From the NCBI GenBank assembly GCA_002127295.1, contig NFUV01000002.1, positions 496,001-560,000 of the forward strand: DNA of 64,000 bases. The letters are read 5' to 3'. The stretch comes from Chitinophagaceae bacterium IBVUCB2. GTDB taxonomy: Bacteria > Bacteroidota > Bacteroidia > Chitinophagales > Chitinophagaceae. Below, in pieces: positions 1 through 7,808 of this stretch. A program made the position numbers and the translations under genes. The notes below the pieces were generated by a model. The model had not been told where the DNA came from and made no database searches. It was given only the letters and a program-made list of their open reading frames with translations. How positions within the stretch are numbered: position 1 is the first letter of the stretch; each line of letters opens with the position of its first letter.

Positions 1-2417
1 TCGCCGTCAAACCGCTGCGCATATTGCATCAGCTTTACCTTCTCAGTTTCCTCGGTGGTATAAGCCAGGTATTCTTCCAGTGAAACTTCTGTTCTGTAAA
101 CTTTGGAAAGCATTCCACCAAGAGAAATAAATACTTCCTTGAATTTTTTGGAAGGATCATTGGCTTTATTAATGGATAACACCAGTGCCTTTTCCTTTTC
201 AGTAAGTCCCAGCAGTTCCTGTATCTGTTCAAACTTGTTCTGATATTTACTTTGATCCAATAATATTTTGCAATCTGAATTATTAATTATTGCTTGCTTC
301 ACTACAGGAGAAGAAATAATATCTTCCACTTCCTGCGTTACTACAATCGCTTCCCCAAAGAATTTGCGGACGGTCTTGAATAAGTACTTGATATATTCAG
401 CCATCCCTTCCTTTGCAATGGCTTTCCAGGCCTCTTCAATTAGGATCATCTTGCGGACACCTTTCAGCTTCCGCATCTTGGAAATGAAAACTTCCATAAT
501 AATTATCGTAACAACAGGAAATAAAATCGGATGATCCTTTATATTGTCCAGTTCAAATACGATGAACCGTTCTTTGAGCATTTCCAGATCTTTGGTAGCG
601 TTCAGCAGGTAATCAAATTCACCACCTTTGTAATATGGTCGCAGGACATATAAGAAGTTGGAAACATCAAAATCTTTTTCCTTCACTTTATCCGTTTGCA
701 ACACCGCAACAAAATCAATTTGCAGGAATTCATAAAAACTATCAAAGCAGGGAAATAGTGATGAATCCTTTTCCAGCTTTTCATAATAGAGCTGGAGGGC
801 ATTGGACAGGGCGACGTACTCAGAACGATTGAAAGTTTCATTGTCCTTTTTCCAAAGGGCTAGCAGCAATGTCTTGATGCTCTCTTTCTTTTCAGTATCG
901 AGTACGTCACCTTCTCCAATATAAAACGGATTAAAACGGATCGGGTTCTTTTCATCATAGGTGAAATAGTAACCATTCACCATTTGACAAAGCCCTTTAT
1001 AACTGTGCCCTACATCTACTAATACAATATGTGTTCCTTGTTCGTAATAACTGCGCACCATATGATTGGTAAAAAAACTTTTACCACTTCCCGAAGGACC
1101 CAGAATAAATTTATTGCGGTTGGTGACGATGCCTTTCTTCATTGGTTCATCCGATATATCGACATGAACCGGTTTACCGGAAAGGCGATCTCCCAACCGG
1201 ATACCTATAGGTGATAGAGAAGACCGGTAATTCGTTTCGAGGTTCAAAAAACAACAAGCTTGTTCTGCAAATGTGTCAAACGAATCATTCATCGGGAAAT
1301 CCGCAGCATTCCCCGGTATGCCTGCCCAGAATAGCTGCGGTGCGCCCGACAGCTCCTGCTTCGGTACCGCATCCATCTGGGACAGGGCTGATGATACCAG
1401 GTTTCTAACGTCCTTCAATCCTTCTCTGCTATCCGTCCACACCAATACGTTGAAATGGCTTTTCACAGGTAAACGCTGTTGCGAAATGGCTTCATTTAAA
1501 AATTCGTTGGTGGCATCCCTCGAAATGGTATTTTCTCTGGAGTAAGCAGACAAACTATGTAACCGTAATCGTTTACTTTCTAATTTTTGAATAGTCTTCT
1601 GTTGGTCCTCGACAAATATGTACTGGTTATAAATATGATTGCAGGGGAGCAGTTGTCCTAATGGTGACGCAAAGCCAACACTAAACTTAGTTTTATCGGT
1701 GGAGTATTTATCGTAATTAATTCTTGAGCCACAGTAGGCAGGTAAATCTGCAGCATCGGCCAGTGTAAATAACTGGCAATGATTATTGCCAACCTGTATG
1801 CCATCATTGAAACTAATATCATGCAGGATAAAACTTTGTTCATTGGGTTGAAGGTTCAGATAGCGTTCTACCAAACCACAATATTTTTTATTCCCGCTTA
1901 ACTCTGCGTCAGTCAATCGCCGCAGTTCAAGAAAGCCACTATCATTTAATATTCTTTCAAACTGTCCGGCACTGTCTAAAAAATCTTGCAGTAATTGTGG
2001 CTTCAGGGTTTGTTCAGGTACAATAGACCGGCGCAACAAGTTCGAAAATAAAGAACTACCTAACTTACGACCAGCAGGCTTTTTTGTCAGCATGATATAA
2101 CACTGGTGATCGAGGTAAGGCCGCTCATTAAAAAACCGTTCACTGGCTCTTGATAAAAAGCTGACACCGATGGTACTGAAATCGGCAGCAACTTTACTTT
2201 CTGTAAACCAGTCTTGTTTATGAAAAACCGTATTCGCCGGAAGTATCTTGATAGCACGGATCAACGATTGATGCAATGCCTCATATTCCTGGTCGGATAA
2301 GGTAAAGAGTTCGGGCAGTTGCACTTCATACACAATCGTTACATCACCCTGTTTGGATAAAATACAATCATGCTCAACACCGAAAATGGGCAGTATATCT
2401 TTTAATTCCTTTTGCAT
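1..2417 (-). CDS. traG: TraG conjugation ATPase (VirB4 family), C-terminus cut by window edge
   Basis: The reading frame is open without a stop from the ATG at 2417 to the left edge, giving about 805 residues. It matches the Bacteroides TraG family, the VirB4-type ATPase that powers assembly of the mating channel at the inner membrane. A Walker A motif, GPSGSGKS, lies at about residues 440-447, and a Walker B-like MILIEEAWKA lies near residue 660. The last visible residues (YTTEETEKVKLMQYAQRFDG) resemble the family's C-terminus, so only a few tens of residues should be missing. Its start overlaps the end of traF by 16 bp, which implies translational coupling in one leftward transfer operon. 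I am confident of the family; the exact end is not visible. Confidence 0.93.
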   Translation of the reverse strand, partial: MQKELKDILPIFGVEHDCILSKQGDVTIVYEVQLPELFTLSDQEYEALHQSLIRAIKILPANTVFHKQDWFTESKVAADFSTIGVSFLSRASERFFNERPYLDHQCYIMLTKKPAGRKLGSSLFSNLLRRSIVPEQTLKPQLLQDFLDSAGQFERILNDSGFLELRRLTDAELSGNKKYCGLVERYLNLQPNEQSFILHDISFNDGIQVGNNHCQLFTLADAADLPAYCGSRINYDKYSTDKTKFSVGFASPLGQLLPCNHIYNQYIFVEDQQKTIQKLESKRLRLHSLSAYSRENTISRDATNEFLNEAISQQRLPVKSHFNVLVWTDSREGLKDVRNLVSSALSQMDAVPKQELSGAPQLFWAGIPGNAADFPMNDSFDTFAEQACCFLNLETNYRSSLSPIGIRLGDRLSGKPVHVDISDEPMKKGIVTNRNKFILGPSGSGKSFFTNHMVRSYYEQGTHIVLVDVGHSYKGLCQMVNGYYFTYDEKNPIRFNPFYIGEGDVLDTEKKESIKTLLLALWKKDNETFNRSEYVALSNALQLYYEKLEKDSSLFPCFDSFYEFLQIDFVAVLQTDKVKEKDFDVSNFLYVLRPYYKGGEFDYLLNATKDLEMLKERFIVFELDNIKDHPILFPVVTIIIMEVFISKMRKLKGVRKMILIEEAWKAIAKEGMAEYIKYLFKTVRKFFGEAIVVTQEVEDIISSPVVKQAIINNSDCKILLDQSKYQNKFEQIQELLGLTEKEKALVLSINKANDPSKKFKEVFISLGGMLSKVYRTEVSLEEYLAYTTEETEKVKLMQYAQRFDG

Positions 2418-2728
2418 AAACCTGTATACACTTTTCTCGAATAACTCTTCACTACACTTGGAATACTTCTTTTCGCCAGCGTCTTCATCATACCATGTTC
2501 CCCATGTTTGCGGCTCATTTTATATACCTGCATAAATAAAATTGTAGCAGCTCCAACAATTATGAATAAACAAATGAACGTATTCACCCCACAGATGTAT
2601 AAGACCGCAAACAATATCAGCAAGGCTAATAGCCCTCCGCCGAGCCACCAGATGTACTGAGCTTTCAACCCTTTGAATTCAATCGGACGGTTAATCCCTT
2701 TATTAATTTGATAAAGACTGATACTCAT
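2402..2728 (-). CDS. traF: TraF, DUF4133 conjugal transfer membrane protein
   Basis: This 108-residue protein has the DUF4133 pattern of Bacteroides conjugative elements: a basic N-terminus with INKGINRPIEFKGLKAQY, then two adjacent membrane segments at about residues 27-47 and 51-67, then a basic tail. It is thought to act as a VirB3-like inner-membrane part of the mating apparatus next to the VirB4-type ATPase. It overlaps the upstream gene by 4 bp (ATGA) and traG by 16 bp, so the three genes are co-transcribed and probably coupled in translation. Confidence 0.9.
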   Translation of the reverse strand: MSISLYQINKGINRPIEFKGLKAQYIWWLGGGLLALLILFAVLYICGVNTFICLFIIVGAATILFMQVYKMSRKHGEHGMMKTLAKRSIPSVVKSYSRKVYTGLCKRN

Positions 2729-3210
2729 TTTATTCTGTTTCCTTTATTACGTTTACCAGGACCTTCGTTTCGTTGCTGGATTAGTTTTTCTTGCTTTGCC
2801 TTTTTATTCTTCTCCATCATTTCCAGAAACCCCGTTTCTGATAGAGGAATAACCTTCGCTTTCAATTCTTTTTCAATCGGATGTTCCTTTACAAATTCTA
2901 ATGGGTCAAGGCCAGCTTCCCTGGCAAAAGAATAAGGATCTAATTTCACTTCATCTGGTATTTCAACAATAATCACATTGTCCGGCCATGCTGTGAGTTT
3001 CGGATCTATATTGACCAATTGTTTTGATTCAGTATTAAAAGCAAAGAGATAAGTATCTCCATTTGCCCCTGATTCGAGGTTATCCAGATTGATACGGGAC
3101 ATTAACTGGTAATCCGACCGCAGTTCATGTAAGCGTATGTCAACAAAGAACATCGTCCCGGCAATATCAATCTCTGGCAATTTTCCTCCTATGCGTTGTT
3201 GCAGGTCCAT
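2725..3210 (-). CDS. Conserved ICE protein of unknown function in the tra operon
   Basis: This 161-residue soluble protein has no signal peptide or membrane segment. It carries an acidic middle and a strongly basic lysine- and arginine-rich tail (about residues 130-161). I do not recognise a named domain. It lies between traE and traF, ends 4 bp inside traF and begins at the last base of the upstream secreted-protein gene, so it belongs to the transfer operon. The basic tail might bind nucleic acid or membrane, but nothing in the sequence decides this. Confidence 0.75.
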   Translation of the reverse strand: MDLQQRIGGKLPEIDIAGTMFFVDIRLHELRSDYQLMSRINLDNLESGANGDTYLFAFNTESKQLVNIDPKLTAWPDNVIIVEIPDEVKLDPYSFAREAGLDPLEFVKEHPIEKELKAKVIPLSETGFLEMMEKNKKAKQEKLIQQRNEGPGKRNKGNRIK

Positions 3211-4451
3211 TAATTAGTAATGATTATTTTCTTTGTTATTTTCAAAGCATCAGACCGCAATGTGAGAGTATACATACCAGGAGGAACCCCGGTGAGATCA
3301 ATTTGCCTGACCATATCACCTCCGCTATGCGTAATCATTTTTTGCTTCATCGCTTGCCCGCCGGGAGTAACAAGGGAAAAGAGATACCGGCCTTCTTTAG
3401 CATTTGTTAATCGTAAAGTAAACTGCCCATTGGTAACAGGATTGGGATAAACAGAAAATGATTCATCAGTAACAGGGGAAGAAATATTCCTGCTTAAAAC
3501 AAAAACATTACTATAAAGATTTGTCCCGTTGTTCTCAACAGCTTTTATTCGGTAATAAACTCTTGTACCAGTTTGGTTGGAGAAAAACGTATAATCGGAT
3601 CTGTTACCATTATTCTGTGTTGGTAAAACAGTTCCTATAGGTTGAAATGAAACACCATCAACAGAACTTTCAATGCTATAATGTAAAATATCCGATTCGG
3701 TCATGTTCGACCAGGATGCAGTTACCCTGTCAGCAGCATCTATATCGCCCCGCACATTGGCAAACCGTACAGGTAGTGTAACAATAGTACCTCCGGTATC
3801 GGATGACAGTACACCACGAATAACTAACTGTTGGGAACCACCACAGGAAAAACTATACCAGTTATAAGGTGCAGTGGGGGGAATGTCCGGCCAGTTAAAA
3901 TTGATATTGCCAGGTGAAAATGTAAAAGGGTGCGGCCATAGGTAATAGGGCAAACAAATATTCGGCGCTGTAAATGCCTCAAAGGGCTGCATGGTTCCCC
4001 AGTCAACATCCCAGTACGAAACAGTAACAAATCCACAATCGAGTTCATACCCGTTCACCACAAAATGAGTGGCGGCGTTCGGATCACAATCAATATAATT
4101 AAGCCCGAGTGAATTGTAATAGGCAACAGCTCTTGGTGCCGGGTAAGAATAGCCGGGGTAATTATTACCGGTAGAATCCAGCACCCCACCCATCAGGCTA
4201 CCATATTGTAATCCGGCTTTGTACACCCAGATATCAAAGTTGGAAAGCACAAGTGGGGTATATATAAAATCCACCCCATTGGATGTAGCAGTAAAAAACG
4301 AGAGTATCAACCGGTTTTCTCTTCTGGATGGATTAGGTGCATCATCCACTAGTCTTGTTTCTGTATACCTTGCTTTAACAACGATATATTGTGCATACCC
4401 GGAAAAACTAATAATGGATACCAGCAAGCATAAAATAAATTTCATTTTCAT
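3210..4451 (-). CDS. Secreted protein with type IX secretion sorting tail, inside the transfer operon
   Basis: The 413-residue product starts with a signal peptide ending near FSGYAQ (about residue 21). It ends in a type IX secretion C-terminal sorting domain of about 80 residues, with FSVYPNP, a GQFTLRL strand, a PPGMYTLTL strand and a final KKIIITN. The middle is rich in aromatic residues and contains a fibronectin-like stretch (SWSNMTESDILHYSIE, then YRIKAVENNG). This predicts export across the outer membrane to the cell surface. A second start 6 bp downstream (MKFIL) is possible. Its place between traE and traF suggests a role at the cell surface during mating, but it could equally be cargo. 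Confidence 0.82.
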   Translation of the reverse strand: MKMKFILCLLVSIISFSGYAQYIVVKARYTETRLVDDAPNPSRRENRLILSFFTATSNGVDFIYTPLVLSNFDIWVYKAGLQYGSLMGGVLDSTGNNYPGYSYPAPRAVAYYNSLGLNYIDCDPNAATHFVVNGYELDCGFVTVSYWDVDWGTMQPFEAFTAPNICLPYYLWPHPFTFSPGNINFNWPDIPPTAPYNWYSFSCGGSQQLVIRGVLSSDTGGTIVTLPVRFANVRGDIDAADRVTASWSNMTESDILHYSIESSVDGVSFQPIGTVLPTQNNGNRSDYTFFSNQTGTRVYYRIKAVENNGTNLYSNVFVLSRNISSPVTDESFSVYPNPVTNGQFTLRLTNAKEGRYLFSLVTPGGQAMKQKMITHSGGDMVRQIDLTGVPPGMYTLTLRSDALKITKKIIITN

Positions 4452-4489
4452 AAGTGTTGATTTAAGTATTAAAAAATCTTATTAATAAG

Positions 4490-4506
4490 CCCCTCCTGCG
4501 GAGGGG
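4490..4506. repeat. GC-rich hairpin of a common Bacteroidota repeat type
   Basis: Seven-base arms CCCCTCC and GGAGGGG flank the loop TGC, and the right arm is followed by TTTGGGGAGG. This matches from memory a dispersed hairpin found between genes in many Bacteroidota genomes. It lies in the 67-bp gap between traE and the secreted-protein gene. On the minus strand a T-rich stretch begins about 14 bp after the hairpin, so it could attenuate the downstream tra genes. Confidence 0.6.
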
Positions 4507-4518
4507 TTTGGGGAGGCA

Positions 4519-4830
4519 TTAAACTCCAAAGAATGATCGTATAACAGTTGCAACCACAACAAGGAACACGCAGGACCCGAACCAGGCAGCAGCAACTTTT
4601 CCGGTATCAGGGTCACCGCTGTTCCATTTACTATATACTTTCACAGCACCGATTAAACCAAGCACTGCACCCACGGCATACATCAAATTCGTACCGGCAG
4701 CGAAATAGCTTCTTACTTTAGTATTGGCTTCATTGATACCGGCATTCCCATCCTGCGCATGGGCGGCGATCACAAGAATTAATAAACAGGCTAATACACT
4801 ACACTTCTTCATACACACAATAGTTTTCAT
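4519..4830 (-). CDS. traE: TraE, DUF4134 pilin-like conjugal transfer protein
   Basis: The 103-residue product has a signal peptide (cleavage near AAHAQ, about residue 26), then a short polar region and two membrane segments (about residues 44-65 and 80-98). This is the VirB2-like layout of the DUF4134/TraE family, which is expected to form or anchor the mating pilus. The motif WNSGDPDTGKVAAAWFGSCVF is typical of the family. An alternative start six codons downstream (MKKCSV) would still leave a signal peptide. It is transcribed leftward with the other tra genes. Confidence 0.9.
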   Translation of the reverse strand: MKTIVCMKKCSVLACLLILVIAAHAQDGNAGINEANTKVRSYFAAGTNLMYAVGAVLGLIGAVKVYSKWNSGDPDTGKVAAAWFGSCVFLVVVATVIRSFFGV

Positions 4831-4868
4831 TTATAATAGGGGGGATTAAAGTTGGCGCTCCATCACGT

Positions 4869-5270
4869 CTATTGCCATAGCACACGTTGATCTTCCTCAC
4901 CGAGACGGATGGAGCATTTAGCTTCGCTTTGCGAAGTGATAAACTCATTAATGGTTTCCCGGAAGCCGGGTTCGTTCCACTGGTTGTATCGTTTGAGCTT
5001 TAACTGTAAAGCCAGTATGAGTTCGTTCTTATTGGTACGGCCATCGAAAAGGGGCCGGATTTCATCCATGATATGCTGGGCGGTGGTCATTACTTCGTCC
5101 GGTTCATCGCCGGTTTGAAGGGATACCTGCCGGAAGTTGGCGATGCCAGGCAACAAAGAAAACTTTGCTTTAAAGACAATGATCCAAACAAACAGGTAAT
5201 AAAGAACAGTGGCAATTAAAAGGAATACGCAGTATTGTTGCCAGGAGATTGAACTAAACATAAGACACAT
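4869..5270 (-). CDS. Small membrane-anchored protein, first gene of the visible tra operon
   Basis: This 133-residue protein has one N-terminal membrane segment (about residues 12-34) and a soluble domain of about 95 residues rich in charged helix-forming sequence. No named domain is recognised. The start may be the second methionine (5261). It lies 38 bp upstream of traE and is the first gene after the regulatory region at 5271..5456, so it probably opens the transfer operon. Genes of this type recur beside traE in Bacteroidota conjugative elements, but the function is unknown. Confidence 0.7.
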   Translation of the reverse strand: MCLMFSSISWQQYCVFLLIATVLYYLFVWIIVFKAKFSLLPGIANFRQVSLQTGDEPDEVMTTAQHIMDEIRPLFDGRTNKNELILALQLKLKRYNQWNEPGFRETINEFITSQSEAKCSIRLGEEDQRVLWQ

Positions 5271-5350
5271 TTTCGGTTATCAATTACTAACTTTTGACAA
5301 CACAAAAATGATGAGAGTAGATTACAGGCCATTGGCCCAGATGTACAAGA

Positions 5351-5366
5351 AATTAGCCTAAACGTA
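5351..5366. repeat. 16-bp sequence shared in inverted orientation with 7101..7116
   Basis: The 16-mer aattagcctaaacgta lies 81 bp upstream of the first tra gene. Its exact reverse complement occurs just upstream of the preferred start of the AraC-family gene. It could be a binding site shared by the two promoters, although a 16-bp match could arise by chance in a window this long. Confidence 0.35.
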
Positions 5367-5390
5367 CTATCCGTGAAAAAAGAAGATATC

Positions 5391-5408
5391 ACTTAATTAT
5401 GATTAAGT
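5391..5408. promoter_or_regulatory. Operator candidate 1, perfect 18-bp palindrome before the tra operon
   Basis: The sequence acttaattatgattaagt is a near-perfect dyad. The surrounding inverted repeat has 12-bp arms (5386..5397 and 5402..5413). Two close variants lie just upstream of the neighbouring XRE gene (5736..5753 and 5777..5794). All three share tatgattaagt, read on the appropriate strand. The simplest reading is that the XRE protein binds here, 121 bp before the first transfer gene, and represses transfer. Confidence 0.6.
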
Positions 5409-5456
5409 GATATAGATTTTAATATCTACTTTTGAGTAGAGAAACAGATAGATTAC

Positions 5457-5729
5457 TCACAGAGGATCTTTAGGAAAAAAATCGTGAATAGTACATTTCA
5501 GGAGTTTGGCAATTGCATTGAGGTGAGCAATATTATAATGAGCAGGAGTTACTTTGCTTTCCATCTGGGAAATAAAACTATCGGAGTAATTCAGATCAAA
5601 GGAAAGGTCGGCCTGTGAGTATCCTTTCTCGATCCGGATCTTTTTGACCTGATCTATAACGTACTGATCCAGTACGGATACTTCCTTGATAGACTTTTTA
5701 TGGCCTTTTTTAGCGGTCTTTTTCGGCAT
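5457..5729 (-). CDS. XRE-family helix-turn-helix regulator, probable repressor of transfer
   Basis: This 90-residue protein has a lysine-rich N-terminus and then a complete HTH_3 domain (about residues 25-85): IRIEKGYSQADLSFDLNYSDSFISQMES, followed by LNAIAKLLKCTIHDFF. It is a small Cro/C1-type DNA-binding protein with no other domain. Two palindromic sites sit 7 and 48 bp upstream of its start, and a third lies between its stop and the tra operon. This fits autoregulation plus control of transfer. The regulatory target is inferred from site position only. Confidence 0.85.
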   Translation of the reverse strand: MPKKTAKKGHKKSIKEVSVLDQYVIDQVKKIRIEKGYSQADLSFDLNYSDSFISQMESKVTPAHYNIAHLNAIAKLLKCTIHDFFPKDPL

Positions 5730-5735
5730 GTAGAT

Positions 5736-5753
5736 ACTTAATCATAACTAAGT
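5736..5753. promoter_or_regulatory. Operator candidate 2, upstream of the XRE gene
   Basis: The sequence acttaatcataactaagt is an imperfect 18-bp dyad. Its reverse complement differs from the perfect palindrome at 5391..5408 at only one position (base 6). It begins 7 bp upstream of the XRE start codon, where a bound repressor would block its own transcription or initiation. Confidence 0.55.
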
Positions 5754-5776
5754 TGACAGTATTGTACGTTCTTGCC

Positions 5777-5794
5777 AATTAACTATGATTAAGT
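5777..5794. promoter_or_regulatory. Operator candidate 3, upstream of the XRE gene
   Basis: The sequence aattaactatgattaagt shares its last 11 bases with operator candidate 1. It lies 48 bp upstream of the XRE start and between that gene and the rightward gene at 5858, so it could act on both promoters. Confidence 0.5.
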
Positions 5795-5857
5795 ACGTCT
5801 GAAAGCCTTGACTGTGAAGAGTTTCAGAAGAATGTATTTAATAACTGATTTTAATAT

Positions 5858-6121
5858 ATGAATCAAAAACGGAGGAAATTTTGGCAGGAGCTTGTAGAGA
5901 GCTTAACGCCTGAAGAAGTAGAAAAAGCATTAGCCTCAATCAACCCTGTCAGTGCACAGGTCTTGAAATGGCATTACTATGATTGCAATAAACTAAGTGA
6001 GATAGTTACACTTTTGAATAAATCAATTTCAATTGTCCGCAATCATCATAACCGTGGCATATTTGAATTAAGGCAGTATACATCACAGAGAAAATGCTCC
6101 GCTAAAAATCCCCGTTCTTAA
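5858..6121 (+). CDS. Small sigma-70 region 4-like DNA-binding protein
   Basis: The 87-residue product resembles a lone sigma region 4 or RNA polymerase sigma-like HTH. It has an acidic helix (LVESLTPEEVEKALASI), then a segment with INPVSAQVLKWHYYDCNKLSEIVTLL and a recognition-like helix SISIVRNHHNRGIFEL. It has no region 2. Its 3' end overlaps the convergent AraC gene by 20 bp. Such small proteins are common regulators in Bacteroidota mobile elements; its target is not visible here. Confidence 0.65.
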   Translation: MNQKRRKFWQELVESLTPEEVEKALASINPVSAQVLKWHYYDCNKLSEIVTLLNKSISIVRNHHNRGIFELRQYTSQRKCSAKNPRS

Positions 6122-7094
6122 GAAACTGACTTGCCGTATAACCAAATGTTTTTCTAAATTGTTTACTGAAACTTCCGGAGTGTTTATAACCTGCTAAGTA
6201 GGCGATATCTGTTATGGATTCTTTACCTTCCACTAATAATCGTTTTGCTTCTTCCATTCTCAGTTCGAGGAAATACTCATAAGGTGTTTGATTGAACAGA
6301 TGATTGAAACCTACCTTTAGCTTTAACTGGTTTAAACCTGTTTTCCGGCATATTTCAAAAGGTCCGATCCAATCGGGCATATTTTCTTTAATAACATCTC
6401 TGGCTTCTTGTAATTTATTAATATCGGCAGTCCTAAGCGGTAGCGGCAATAACAATTCGGTTCTTCCTATGGCTTCTAAAGCAGCAAGCAGGATCTCCCC
6501 AGCCTTAAACTTCAATAGATATTTTCTGCCAGGCTTGCTGTATTTATTCTTCAATATCGCTTTTACAGCATCTTTCATTTCACCGGGACAGGAATGAGGA
6601 AAAGAAGAAAGTTCCGCAGGTTCGTCCTTCTGTACTTTCTTAAGAAAAATATCAAGCGACTTGAAATCCATGCCCATTTCTTCTAGAAAGGATAAATCAA
6701 AATGAATATCCATAGTGATATATTCCTTATTGGCTTCAAATTCGGCACGGGTCAATACATAGGGTGTAAACCCAACACTAAAGAAATATTCTTTCAGGAT
6801 TGGCTGAGTGATATTATCCCAGGTTCCATTTATTTGATTCTTCCAGGCTATTCGTAATTCTAGAACTGGTGAACCTGCCCTGGCCCTTAATACGGTTGCT
6901 CTGTTTCCAATCCAGTACTGGCTGTACCAGACATTAAAACCATCACCGGGTAACTGCTGGAAAAGTGCCTCGCAGGATTCTCCTTTCAGTAAATAGGGAA
7001 TAGCATTCATCAATAGTTTCTTACTAATGTCTTCAGGAATATCCTGAGTGATAAGTATCGGCCCTGTTCCTTCTTCGGTTATTTCAATATCCAT
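6102..7094 (-). CDS. AraC-family transcriptional regulator (PchR-like)
   Basis: The C-terminal about 100 residues form an AraC double helix-turn-helix: TGLNQLKLKVGFNHLF, then a linker, then ITDIAYLAGYKHSGSFSKQFRKTFG and a final SQFLKNG. The N-terminal domain is unlike a cupin sugar sensor and resembles the PchR type that senses ferric siderophores. I prefer the ATG at 7094 (MDIEITEEG) over the upstream ATG at 7139, because the extra 15 residues look untranslated and contain the 16-bp repeat at 7101..7116. It is divergent from a siderophore cassette, which supports iron-linked control; this remains an inference. Confidence 0.85.
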   Translation of the reverse strand: MDIEITEEGTGPILITQDIPEDISKKLLMNAIPYLLKGESCEALFQQLPGDGFNVWYSQYWIGNRATVLRARAGSPVLELRIAWKNQINGTWDNITQPILKEYFFSVGFTPYVLTRAEFEANKEYITMDIHFDLSFLEEMGMDFKSLDIFLKKVQKDEPAELSSFPHSCPGEMKDAVKAILKNKYSKPGRKYLLKFKAGEILLAALEAIGRTELLLPLPLRTADINKLQEARDVIKENMPDWIGPFEICRKTGLNQLKLKVGFNHLFNQTPYEYFLELRMEEAKRLLVEGKESITDIAYLAGYKHSGSFSKQFRKTFGYTASQFLKNGDF

Positions 7095-7100
7095 AGAATA

Positions 7101-7116
7101 TACGTTTAGGCTAATT
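7101..7116. repeat. 16-bp sequence shared in inverted orientation with 5351..5366
   Basis: The 16-mer tacgtttaggctaatt lies 7 bp upstream of the preferred AraC start. It is the exact reverse complement of a sequence in the tra promoter region, so it could be a regulator site linking the two transcription units, or it could be chance. Confidence 0.35.
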
Positions 7117-7196
7117 AATAATACGATTGGCAAAATCATTTTATCCGGGAGCCTTTTAGTTTGCAGCCATTATCAACTCAACCAAAACAAACTATT

Positions 7197-7808
7197 ATGC
7201 CACCACCTCTATTTTGCAAACCCCTTCCGGGAATGCTGGATTACGAAATTCTTTTTTTGCTTATTGATAAAGACCTTAACGGAACGATTGCCTTCCGTTC
7301 ACTTTCGTTATCCAATGATATGGACACACTCCATGACTGGGTAAATCAACCTTACACCCGGCGGTATTGGCAATTGAATGAGAACAAAGAATCACTCATC
7401 AGCACTTACAGGACAGTATTAGATAACCCGCTGGCACATTCCTTCATCGGCCTCTTCAACAACAACATCGTTTGTCAAATTGATTGTTACAATGTGGCAG
7501 CCGATGAACTCAAAGACCATGTAGAGGTGACACCCGGCAACTGTGGTTTACACATTCTCATGCTTCCACCACGAAAATCACAAAAAGGGCTAACCGAATC
7601 CATGCTGAAAGCATTTATCAAATTCTATTTTTCATTCAGTGCAGCCGAAATATTATTCGGTGAACCGGATGCCCGCAACTCCGCCGCCAATCTCGCTGCT
7701 AAACGATCTGGTTTCAGCTATCAAAGAACAATTACGCTGTCTTACAAAACCGCCAACCTATATGCTATTACCAAAACTCAATTCCATGAAGCGAATCCAA
7801 TCATTTGA
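7197..7808 (+). CDS. GNAT N-acyltransferase of hydroxamate siderophore type (IucB/MbtK-like)
   Basis: The protein of about 203 residues has the layout of siderophore lysine or ornithine N-acyltransferases: MDTLHDWVNQPYTRRYWQ near the start, then a GNAT core with FIGLFNNNIVCQIDCYNV and DHVEVTPGNCGLHILMLPP, then an LFGEPDARNSAANLAAKRSGF segment that binds acyl-CoA. The family acylates an N-hydroxylated diamine. I chose the ATG at 7197; a TTG at 7161 would add 12 residues without similarity. It overlaps the following membrane gene by 23 bp and shares a three-gene unit with an N-hydroxylase. Confidence 0.82.
   Translation: MPPPLFCKPLPGMLDYEILFLLIDKDLNGTIAFRSLSLSNDMDTLHDWVNQPYTRRYWQLNENKESLISTYRTVLDNPLAHSFIGLFNNNIVCQIDCYNVAADELKDHVEVTPGNCGLHILMLPPRKSQKGLTESMLKAFIKFYFSFSAAEILFGEPDARNSAANLAAKRSGFSYQRTITLSYKTANLYAITKTQFHEANPII

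Noticed and set aside
7639-7785. Upstream extension of the membrane acyltransferase gene
   Set aside because: The extra 49 residues overlap the GNAT gene in another frame, and the family starts at MKRIQSFDLARG.
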